From NCBI GenBank assembly GCA_021234155.1, contig JAJEKV010000040.1, positions 4,367,229 to 4,431,228 of the forward strand: a DNA stretch of 64,000 nt, in the 5' to 3' direction. This DNA is from Isoetes taiwanensis (lineage: Eukaryota > Streptophyta > Lycopodiopsida > Isoetales > Isoetaceae). The notes below the pieces were generated by a model. It did not search any database, was not told the origin of the DNA, and worked only from the letters and a program-made list of their open reading frames with translations. Positions 45,655 through 55,844 of this stretch are shown piece after piece. Each line of letters opens with the position of its first letter. The stretch's first letter is position 1. Made by a program: the position numbers and the translations under genes.

Positions 45655-45783
45655 CTCCTATGCGTTAGCCCTGTTTCCCCATGTCGTGCAACTAGTGTCT
45701 GTAGCTGTGCAACAGAGTTCCACTATGCGTTAGCCCTGTTGCCCGCTGTCGTGCAACTGGTGTCCATGGTTGTGCAACAGATT
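45655..45783. repeat. About 65-bp tandem duplication
   Basis: TATGCGTTAGCCCTGTTTCC...GTCGTGCAACT.GTGTC...TGTGCAACAG occurs twice, starting at 45658 and 45724, with a few substitutions. Confidence 0.8.
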
Positions 45784-46159
45784 TACACACTCATGGTTGC
45801 ATTAAGAACCCTGTTCATGCCAATTCGAAAGTAGAATTCAATGCCCCTTGCTTGAATTCGCGCCATTACCGGAGCCCAATTCGAATACCCAGCTTTCGCT
45901 ATGGCCCCCAATAGGATAAAAGGCAGCTTCAGCTTCCAATTTTCAAGCTTCTCGACATTAGACTGTGAGGAACACGGCAACAAATATGGTTTCCATAAGA
46001 GGCCGCAGGGAGGTCGATGGTGAAGCCAGTAACAGGGTACCTACAGCGTAGAAGAGGGTCACTGTGCCCAGGAGAAAGCATCGGACACCATAAATCAGTG
46101 TTGCATCCCCCACAATACCACCGAGGCCAACTAAACGGGGGCAATGGACTGAAAATTAA

Positions 46160-47648
46160 ATGGCCGGCATATTCGACGAGGTTAGTGAGTATGGTATATC
46201 TGTTAGAGAGGCATCTAGAAGGTCTAGAATCCCAGAGTCAACAATAAGGGACTGGCTATATGGCCAGATATCTCATAAACAAACTGGTAATCCTCAAATT
46301 CTAACAACTCTACAAGAGGAAGAATTAGTTCACTTTCTAGGGCCGAGCAGAGAATGCGGGTTACACTCTCAGCTGTCAAAGAGAGGGCAGCACAACTAGC
46401 TATGGAAGGGAGTAACTCAGATTTCCGTGGAATGGTGGAAACTGGTCAAGCAAAGACATCCAGAGGTTGCATTTAGAAGTGCAGAGACACTAGATATAGC
46501 TTGGGTGTGTGCTATGACGCATCAGAACTTGGATAACTTCTATGTTGGTCTGAGGCAGATCTATGACGAGTTTGATTTCCCGGCATCTAGGATTTGGAAT
46601 GATGGTGAGACTGGCATCCAAGCTGGAAAGGTAAAAGGTATGAAGATCATAGGGTGGAAAGGGGAGAATAGGGTAAGTGAGGTTGTCATGAACAATAAGG
46701 AATGGGTTACAATACTGGTATGTGTAAATGCTGAAGGGTTCAAGATACCTAATATGTACATCATCAAGGGTATCCGGATGAGGCTAGATAACATTGCCAG
46801 ATGTGAGGAAGGGGCAATTTAGGCTGTTCAGCCCTCAGCCTGGATGACTACAGAATTGTTCAAGTCCTGGTTGTCACATTTGTTGCTAGGGTCCCAGTCC
46901 CAGATGGCCATCAAGGCTACACCTTATAATATTGGATGGCCATGGCAGCCATGTGGAGCTAGAAGTAATTTTGGCAGCCAAAGGAATGGGCATTGATTTT
47001 GCCCTTTTGCCAGCCCACACATCCCATAGGTTACAACCTTTGGATGTGGCATGCTTTGCACCATTTAAAGCAGCATTCAAAAGGTTGACGTCTTCCTATA
47101 TGGTTAGCAAAGGGAGGACTGAGCCAAAGAGGGAGGACATTGTGCATCTCACTTCACAGACCATTGAATCAGGGCTGACACCTAGCAACATCAAGGCGGG
47201 TTTTAGGGCGACTGGGTTATGGTCTTTCAACTCGGATAAGGTTAAGCCAGGCGAGGAAAATGGCAGGTTTGGTAGGGTGCCCATTGAGCAGATTATAGGA
47301 AGTGGGGAGCAGGAAGAGGCTTTCAACTTAGAGGACGAGGATTTGGAACAATTCAACATGGCTGATTTCCAACAGTTATGGGAGGCACAACAGCCTATTG
47401 ATGAGCATACACATGGAATTGAGGATGTGGACATTGCAGCTCATTCATTCATGCTGGACTATGAACGTCAGCAGGTCATTCGATTGACAACCCAAGTTAT
47501 GAGTGATCACACAATTGCCCATGCTCGTGAAGAAGAAGTTGAGGTAATGTGTAGCCTGGAGGATACACATTTATGCTCGGGTGATATTGCTGGTGTGCAG
47601 GATGTTAGCATAGAATGTCACGGTTCTATTGCGAAGTATTCGCAATAG
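46160..47648 (+). pseudogene. Pogo/Tigger-like DDE transposase, inactivated
   Basis: 46160-46399: helix-turn-helix of the Psq/CENP-B type (GISVREASRRSRIPESTIRD). 46427-46822: start of the DDE core, but the first catalytic motif reads NDGETG at 46598-46615 where the family has NxDETG, so the Asp is replaced by Gly (GGT 46604). A TAG at 46820 and a frame change follow. 46932-47648 is open for 238 residues: DGHGSH (second Asp) and LPAHTSHRLQPLDVACFAPF (third Asp), then an acidic tail. In the family it cuts and pastes DNA with TA target sites; this copy cannot. Its 3' end is interrupted by the element at 47609. Confidence 0.9.
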
Positions 47649-48810
47649 AACCGCCATTCTTTGGCAAGGGACGTTGCTTTTTCGGGACTGCCTTCTTAAG
47701 TGAAGTGGTGTTCTCATTGAGCTTTGTAAAATCATAGAGTACAAATTGATCCCCCTACTAAGGGTAGAAAACTTTGAAAACTTGAAAATTAAATGCTCCG
47801 AAACTAGACAATCATCGAGAGCACAACGAAACTAAAGAATACAAGATAACAGATGGTTGTTCGTCTTTTGGTCTATGCAAAGGTGAGAAAAACTGGTGAC
47901 GACTTCTCACGGGGATGAAAGCCTGTCCTTTTAAGCTTTCAAGGAAAAACTTGAAGAGAAACACTCCTAACGATCTCGAGAAATGCCGGCGATGCTCGAC
48001 CCCAGATAGAGACAACTTGAAAACATTGCGCCAAGCAAGTACGACCTTGCGCACTCTGGCAGCCACAAAACCTTAAAAAATAGCCTGCAAAATTAAGGCT
48101 GACAAAAAAATAACCCGTCAGGGAGTTAGATGCTTCAAGAAAGAATGGGCACTAATGCACAATATAAAAATTAGCGTGAAACTCGGAGGCTCCAGGGCCA
48201 CGCCGAGAAGGAAACAACAGCCGACCAATCGAGAACCATCCGTGGAATGACCATCACGGGAAAAAACATTTGATTAGTGCTGCCTCGGAGGCTACATTGC
48301 CACGCCGAGAAAGAATGATGAGTATGCCTCAGAGGCTACCATGCCACGCCGAGAAAGAATGATAAATATGCCTACCATGCCACGCCGAGAAAAAATGAAG
48401 AATGCAAATAAAGAATATAGAAACAAACGGAAAAACAGACACGATCAAGTGTAGACAATTCACCAAGGGAGGGCGAGGGAAACTGGTGGAATAGAGAAGC
48501 AGGAGAAAACTGAAATAGATATTGCCCAGGAGGCTACAACACCATGCTGAGAATAAAATCAGAGAAATGTATAAAAAACTGGAGACCACTAGACCACAAC
48601 ATAGAATGAACCATGTCAGGGTGGGAGGGATAAGGGAAGCTAGAAGGAACAGAATAGAGTAGAGAAACTAGCTCAAGAGAACGCCGATAAGGAAAAAACT
48701 GAAAAGGAAGAGTATATATAGAAGAAGGCAGTCCCGAAAAAGCAACGTCCCTTGCCAAAGAATGGCGGTTCTATTGCGAATACTTCGCAATAGAACCGTG
48801 ACATTCTATG
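47609..48810. mobile_element. 1.2-kb element with 89-bp terminal inverted repeats
   Basis: Arms 47609-47697 and 48722-48810 are identical by eye in inverted orientation. Each arm itself contains the hairpin GGTTCTATTGCGAA-GTA-TTCGCAATAGAACC. The interior has no transposase. It contains four to five diverged units of a CGGAGGCT...GCCACGCCGAGAAAGAATGA repeat at 48180-48560. It lies in the 3' end of the pogo-like transposase. Superfamily unknown; no clear target duplication. Confidence 0.85.
48180..48560. repeat. Degenerate repeats GGCTACCATGCCACGCCGAG
   Basis: Starts near 48183, 48284, 48330, 48368 and 48530 with spacings of 40-150 bp; the units share GGAGGCT, GCCACGCCGAG and GAAAGAATGA. Confidence 0.75.
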
Positions 48811-51800
48811 GCAAGGTCCTAGACACAAGATATATCAGCCGACAGAAGAGGAAGCTAACTCAAAACCACCACTAATACTAAAAATACACAAAATACGAAA
48901 AATAGACATAGATGCTTAAGGGACTAAAGGACAAAATGGTAGTAAAACATGGATCAAACATGATCAAAGGAACTGGTGGAATATGAAGAGCAAAAAAGGT
49001 AGAAACGAAACAAATGGGGCCAATAAGTAAACAAAGTTAGGATGGAACGGTTAAAGCATTGGAGTATGGACTGAACTAATATGGCATGGATAATGCAATA
49101 GTGAAAACAAAGCATAAGGGCAGGAGAATGTAACAGTAGGGACAAAGTACCAAATGGAGAACAAAGAAAATGAAGAAAGGTAAAAAGAACAAAACTGGCT
49201 ACATGACGAAACCTGGAAAAGGATGCAACATGAATTGTGACCATGTAAATGAATGGCTACAATGAAGTGCCAAAAAAGAGATCCAAGTATGTGTATTCGT
49301 CTTGATGAGGCAAAGTCAAAGGATTGCAACGCGCGAAACGTCCAAGGCAACTCTGATGCCAAATCAAGATCAAGGGGGCACAAGAGCGAGACTAATGAGG
49401 ACAAAAAGAGCAAATGAGGCTAATGGGATATAGGAACTGCTGGAAGAGTAGAACAACTGGAAAGGAGTAGATAAAAACAAATTGAAAACGTGGGATTAAT
49501 GGAGCAAATGATAATGACGAGGCTAGATGACTAAATGGAGTCAATTGAGGAGCAAAGCAAAGGGACTTGGTGGTAGAAAAAGAAAAATGGATGGAGCATA
49601 AGGTGAAATGCGACACCAAGAGTAGCAAAAGTAAAAAACGAAAAACAAAAAGGAACAAAGCAACCAAAATGAACTCCTAACAATGAACAAGCGAGAACAA
49701 AACACCTGAAAACAATCAGCAGCAAAGTGAGACGTGACAAATCGCAATAGGATGAAAGTGCGGCCAAAGGAACAAATAAAATTGAACCTCTAAATGAGAA
49801 AAATTAATGCATGAAATACAACAATCGAGGCAATAGGGCAAAATTGACCAATCGAAATACTAAAGAGAAGTAATGGAACAACGACCCATATCGCATAATG
49901 AATGTTCAGCAAAGAAAAAGAGCTCTAGTTGGACACGAATAATGGATAACGAGATAATGGAGTTAATGAGAAAATAGTGCTATAGAAAATATGGAGTACA
50001 TGGAGCAACAGGACGAATGCAACACAGAGGACAAGAGCAAAGCAGATCGAGCTAAAGAATTTAACATAGAAGGGAACAACTGCAAAAGAGATGACATGGT
50101 ATGGAAACAGGAAGCACAACAAACTTAAAATAAAGTAGCATGAAAGAAGGAAACAAATGAAACAATAGGATAAAAGGGAACTAGGAAACAATTGCAGGGA
50201 CAACCTTGGCCATGGCAATACTAAGACAAAGCATAAATAAAACAAGATATACCAATGGAGAGCAAATAAAATCTAACCACAAATGAATATAAGAAAAGGG
50301 CAAGCCTGTATCTATGGTGATGGTAAGAACAACAAAGAAATAAAAGTGCACCTAGTATGAAACTCCAAACACATAATGTCGAGCTAAAAGTCACCCAGCA
50401 TGGAGCAAAACGAGACCAAAATCATTTCAAGGATAATAGAAAAAATAAGTGAACGATCCAAGAGTCACAAGCTCGATACCTATAGGCCATCAATACAACA
50501 ATGTCCATAGTCAAATAAATGAATCAACCCATTAAAGAGGTCAAAACCAACTACCATAATGGATACAGAGTGTGACTAGTCAACCAACTACCAGAGACTA
50601 TTGCACCACTAATGACCAACGCAAGCATTCAACCAAACTATAGTATCTCTCTCATAACTAAACCTTTGCTAACAAGGGGCGAGAAAAGAGGACTAGGACA
50701 AACACAACAAAATGTCTCAAAGGTTCTATTTAACCAAGTACAAAGTAATAAATGTGATGCATGTGAGCATGTAAATGAATGGACCATTGAAGATGCAGCT
50801 AAACTAAGGTATGTAATGAAGCATCAAAGCAAAGTCAAGGAGTGACAACAACTAGCAAATAGCCCATGCATAAAAATGGAACTAATGGGGTAAAGGAGCA
50901 AAGATGCTAACTAACAACAAATTGGGACCGATGAAGCAGAAAGATAGATGGAAAGGATGAAAATTAATAAGAATAGGGAGCAACTGAAATAGTGGCATCA
51001 ATGGAACTATGTAACAATATAAAGAAAAAAGGACAACAGGCAAAAATCGACTAACTATTACAATGTGATACAAAAGACTAAACTGGCAAAACCACCAAGG
51101 CAAAGCTAAGGACGAATATGGAGCACATCAACAAACATCATGAACAAACTAATGTGAAGCAAAAGACTAATTTGAGCAATGCCAAAAATGAGACTAAAAG
51201 AACAAAAGAAGCTAATACTAAGGTTTCAACCATCTGAGGTCCTAGTGCAAAACAAGATAAGGGCCGGTATGAGCACGTGACCTGGCCATGTCAATAGGAA
51301 AACAAGCTATATTAGCAATGGCGGCAAAAGAAACTAGCGCAAAAATGCATACATGTTTTCGGATATGGTAAGAACAATGGAAATAAGAGCACCCTGTGAA
51401 AAAACTATAAAAAATAGATCATTGAGCTAAGACTCACCTGGCATGGTGTAATAATGTAATAACGAAACCAATGTCACCTCAGAGATAAGATAGATAGATA
51501 GATAGAAATTAGTAAAGGCCTAAGACATGGCATAAAAGAACAAGAAAGATAAATGTTGATCCTCAACATAGTCATTGGCCGCAAGAAACAAGAAGTTAGA
51601 AACCTCGGCAAAAATACTCGTTAATCCTAAACCACTTTCAGACATATCAAAAGCATTCTACAACTTTGACATGAACGTCTATTAACAACAAAAAATGAAC
51701 CAAGCCTGGCCATACAATAATCCAATAAATGGCAAACATAAAAATTAATGGTTTGGGCTACTAAACGTATAAATCATTTTATATGAATGGACCCAACATC

Positions 51801-52140
51801 ATGTGCACAAATCACCCCATGGGCATCTCACTCCAACGTCATATGCAACCTCGTGTGTACAAATCACGACATGCACACCTTACTCAAACTTCATATGCAA
51901 TTTATTAGAACCACCCCACAGCATGAATAGACGATATTCCATGCCTAATAAAATGACTCATATGTGGCATCCATAGACTAAGATTGTAGATGCCCATATG
52001 CATGGAAAAAATGCATAAATATCTAATCCAAAAAGAAAATCTCAATGACAGGCAAGACCAAATATGCAAGGCCAAAAAAAAATGGCTTATGACAAAACAA
52101 AGTTCCAACGCCAACAAGCATTGTTTTTTTTTTTAGCACA
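48811..52140. other. Purine-skewed, gene-free tract
   Basis: About 3.3 kb in which the plus strand is strongly A+G-rich (runs such as AAGGACAAAATGGTAGTAAA, GAAAACAAAGCATAAGGGCA). As a result the minus strand shows many spurious Ser/Leu/Phe-rich open stretches. No domain, splice pattern or LTR was recognised. A short GATA microsatellite occurs at 51485-51505. It might be the non-coding body of an unrecognised retroelement. Confidence 0.5.
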
Positions 52141-52194
52141 CCAGCCCTACCGGGCCTACAACCTTTCTTGCAATTCTAGCCTATCCACGTGTAA

Positions 52195-52499
52195 TTTCCA
52201 TGTCATCAAAATCTGATGTGCCTTATTTTGCACCATCAGATCTTGGCTTTTGCAAATCTAAGGCCAGGGAAATTAGAAAATCTGCCAAAAATAGGGACGG
52301 AGACTTTTGCAAATCTAAGGCCAGGGAAATTAGAAAATCTGCCAAAAATAGGGACGGAGATGGAAAGGGTCACCGAGTAACTTCCTTTTCTTTAGAGCTT
52401 TCGGCGTGGCTTTATATTCCTCAAGGGTTACCTGAAAGCCCTATTTTTGGTACAACCCAACATTTTTGTTCGGGAATCGGGGCTAACATGGCTTAGCCG
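52195..52499 (+). other. Open frame with a 54-bp in-frame tandem duplication
   Basis: ATG at 52200 opens 98 codons. CKSKAREIRKSAKNRDGD is encoded twice by tandem 54-bp units (about 52250-52303 and 52304-52357), keeping frame. Basic and short, no family recognised. It could be a small gene, a first exon, or chance. Confidence 0.25.
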
Positions 52500-53850
52500 A
52501 GATGTAGCTATTGCGGGCACGGGTTCATCTTTCTATGCCTGGAACTGCTGGTATAATTAACTTTGGGTCAAATTGCATTTCATTCTCAGTTTAGACTCTT
52601 GAACTTTTCGCTTGCTTTTATGGTTTTGCAGAATCCTGTTACAAACTAAAATGTACCTAGACCAGAATTTGATGGGAGGAAGTTAGGAACAAATCTCAGG
52701 TCGGTTAGAATCGTATTTTTGCACTTATGACTGTCTTTGTTTTGAAGAGCAGACAGGTGCACTCGTATTTATAGACTTGCAAACATCTATTCTAGTACCA
52801 ATTGCAATTATTTAGGAAGTCTAAGTATTCTGCATGCCGTAGTACTCATGGAAAATCCAATTTAGAACCTACCTAATTTGTCTACGTTCGTCTTCAACCC
52901 AACTATTTTAGCTTCATGCCTATCTGCAGCCAACTATGGATTCGTGCAAGGCTGGTTGCCTCATTATATGCTAATGTGAGAAAAATAGAGGTAGATAGAC
53001 ACTGCTTGGCGCACATATATACCCTGTAAATATCAGGTAATCCAACTGCTTTAGAATGCAGATGGGACGAACACAAATAATAATCTATAATGGCACTGCC
53101 AGTGATAATTCGTCTAATGAGTTTCAGAGACCAACATTGGAGCTGACTGGCCCATTCTTCGATCTTTGCGCTTCAATATCTAACTCCCACATGCCTCTGG
53201 TCAGAAAATCATAGTCGCGTCCTTCTCTCTTACAAATAGGCTGAATAACACTTTGTACATTGTGTTTAATCCCGTGTGAGCAAGCTGCAATAAGAATTTA
53301 AGCACCTCTTTCATCTGAGAAACATGAACAAATATTGTATCTTAGATTGCAATATGTCCAAGAGACTTTACTGCCACTCTCTGCTCTACCCAAGTAAGCT
53401 TTTATTTTAAAAGCTCTAACAAAGAAGCCATGAGCCCTGCTTGTACGACCCTTCGAACAAATTCTGCCACATTTATTGTTTCATAATTGTTGCTATGAAT
53501 TTTTCATTGCACTGCATTTGCATGTCGTCGACTATGGTAGAGGCCCGTCAACCTTGCTTGTTTCTCTGAGCAAAAGCTTGCCCGTGTTCCACAAAGGCAG
53601 AGCTCCTTACCTCGGTTGGTTTTGTATTGCTGAACAAGCAATTTGAGGTGGGATTTGAATGTTTCAAGCATGGATAGGATTCATCGGAAGAATGAGTCCC
53701 TTGCATTTGTTTTTTCCTTGGCGTTGTCTGTTATCAATTCTTCTTCTATTATGTAGTCATATGTGTGATCTTCTTATGTCATTTCTTGCTATTTCATCCT
53801 TGTATTGAAATATATTATATTTGTAAAAAAAAAAAACAACCTGAGCATCA
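52500..53850. other. Intergenic, nothing recognised
   Basis: AT-rich sequence without an open frame, splice-consistent coding or repeat that I can support. Confidence 0.4.
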
Positions 53851-53859
53851 TATTCTTCT

Positions 53860-55060
53860 GGATCTCAAGCTTTGGTAAGTCGTAGCTGACTTGATTCCTT
53901 TCTAGACTTTTAGGACCCTTGTTTATGGCAAGGTATGCAAGCATTTTGGTAAAAACTTCTATGACTTTGCAGGCATCGGACCAGCAGACCATTTTCAAAG
54001 CTGTTGTGAAGGACCTAGAATTATTTCCATGGTTTGGAAAATCGATGTCAATGTGAATGTTGTTTATTAACATATCCGGCAATGTGGAAGTAAGAACGAC
54101 TTCTAGAATTTGAGGAATTTGGAGCATTGCAAGAGAAGTTGCAAGAACAGTGTCCTTGCATCATGCACACATTTTTGATGATAATAGCTTGTAGCATCCT
54201 GCATTGAAAACTGCAGGATAAAGAAGTATCTCAGCATCTAACAAGTTTTACATACATGTCAACAAGTGTATTACTGATACTTAATGCATCCGATATCTGT
54301 ACAGATTGTAATAAGACCGCATAGAATTTGGTTCCCAAGCTCCAGCGCTGGAACATCACCAGTAAGGACACTAACAAACGTGGAGATATCATATATGTGA
54401 CCTCCACTGCAATAATCCCAACAGGGATTCTTTCCAACAGGGATTCTTCCTAGTCTTGCTCTTCACGAATGGTGCTGAACACTTCAAATTTGGAGTATTG
54501 CAAGAGATTTTGCAAGAACTGTGTCCTTGAATCATGCACACATTCTATTATCATTTGTTGTAAAACACACATGGCACTTATAGCAAAGGTTGTTCTTTGA
54601 ATCTGAACAGTCATATTTTAACCGCATATAGTATAGTTGTTGATACTTAATGCATTTGATATCTATACAGATTGTAACACGACTGCATAGAATTTATTTC
54701 CCAAGCTCCAGTGCTGGAACATCACTAGCAAGAACACTAACAAACTTGGAGATATCAGGTTCTATGCATTCTTCTACGGTGCAATCATTGTATTCCACAC
54801 AACAAAATCTCTTGCATGCATCGCATCAAAAACAATGTATGCCTATGATGTGCTTCCAGATTTAGCATAAATGTCCAGCAGCAGCTTACTGCCTACAATA
54901 ACATCAAACTCATATCCTGCTTCCTGGACTTCATTGTGAAGTTGCTTTCCATGTTCTAGATACTGGCCATTTGCACTGCAGACAGCCATAATGCTGAGAA
55001 ATGTAGCTTTCATTAGGCTCTCCTCGACCTAAATTGGCAATAGATTCTCCATTAAGATCC
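53860..55060 (-). pseudogene. Pentatricopeptide-repeat (PPR) gene remnant
   Basis: Reading the minus strand: ATFLSIMAVCSANGQYLEHG, KQLHNEVQEAGYEFDVIVGS, KLLLDIYAKSGSTS, a stop, then DFVVWNTMIA, the PLS-type PPR pattern. Further on, FVSVLASDVPALELGK, SISNTLVDMY and FVSVLTGDVPALELGN occur. Several stops and frame changes are present. PPR proteins bind organellar RNA in plants. This copy is dead, and part of it is duplicated in tandem. Confidence 0.65.
54115..54780. repeat. About 370-bp tandem duplication inside the PPR remnant
   Basis: Segments around 54115-54440 and 54485-54765 share GGAG(C/T)ATTGCAAGAGA, CAAGAACTGTGTCCTTG, GATACTTAATGCAT, TACAGATTGTAA and CCCAAGCTCCAG(C/T)GCTGGAACATCAC. Identity is well above that expected between different PPR motifs. 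Confidence 0.75.
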
Positions 55061-55599
55061 CCTGCTACTCCAAGAACCTGAGATCAAGAAACCGCCCAGA
55101 AGATGCTTCCAAAGCCACAAATTCGTCAGCCTGTGGTTAAAGATCCAGACCCAGAAAGATGTTTGCCCTGATCCCTGCTAGCCGCTGACTCAATCCTAAG
55201 CAAATACAAGAAATTGCAGCAGTGCCGGAAAGGCAGGAAAAGGGGCGGCCTCTCCCTGCCGTCGCCGCCCTAGCCGCAGGCGCCAAGAAGCATGAGTGCT
55301 ATTTTTAGTTCCTTCCCATCATCTGCATGTCATCCAACAAGCATTGTAAAATCGGCTAATAACCCTATTTAAAAAATCAAATGCAAACAGCACGACTCGA
55401 ACTAATGTAAATACCATGACAAGAATTTATGGATAAAAGGACTCCAGACAAAAAGAGTAGGCTTAGAGAGTCCAACTGATGGATAATAATTTATATAATA
55501 CTGAGAAGAATAACAAAGGAAAACCAAGAAAAACTGATAAAGAGTCAATGCATATACATAAGAACCATAAAGAGAAAATTCGAGAAAAATGTTAAAAAC

Positions 55600-55760
55600 T
55601 TCAATGCAAATACCACAACTCGAACCCATGACACAAAGCATGCAAGACCAAAGCACTAACCAATTAGACTAGCTCGCATCATTAAAACTAAAGGTCAGTG
55701 TACTGACCTTTAGTTTTAATGATGCGAGCTAGTCTAATTGGTTAGTGCTTTGGTCTTGCA
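55600..55760 (-). mobile_element. tRNA-like SINE head with inverted duplication (59-bp palindrome)
   Basis: Arms 55641-55699 and 55702-55760 are perfectly complementary around a 2-bp spacer. The left arm plus 55600-55640, read on the minus strand, is tRNA-like: GATGCGAGCTAGTCTAATTGG (box A), TTGCATGCTTTG (anticodon-arm-like), CATGGGTTCGAGTTGTGG (box B). So a SINE or tRNA-Ala-like head has its first 59 bp copied in inverted orientation next to itself. Confidence 0.85.
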
Positions 55761-55764
55761 AATA

Positions 55765-55812
55765 TGAATACAATCTGCAAATATGAATACAATCTGCAAT
55801 CTGCAATCTGAA
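55765..55812. repeat. Short tandem repeats next to the palindrome
   Basis: AATATGAATACAATCTGC occurs twice, followed by AATCTGC units, immediately after the right palindrome arm. Confidence 0.8.
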
Positions 55813-55844
55813 TATACTACAAAGTTGTATATGATTTCATTATC

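Noticed and set aside
48954-50245. Many long minus-strand open frames rich in Ser, Leu and Phe, looking like membrane proteins
   Set aside because: They overlap in different frames across a purine-skewed tract. Such composition avoids stops by chance, and no start context, splicing or domain supports them.
55600-55760. Functional tRNA gene
   Set aside because: The anticodon arm and acceptor stem do not close, and half of it is embedded in a palindrome.
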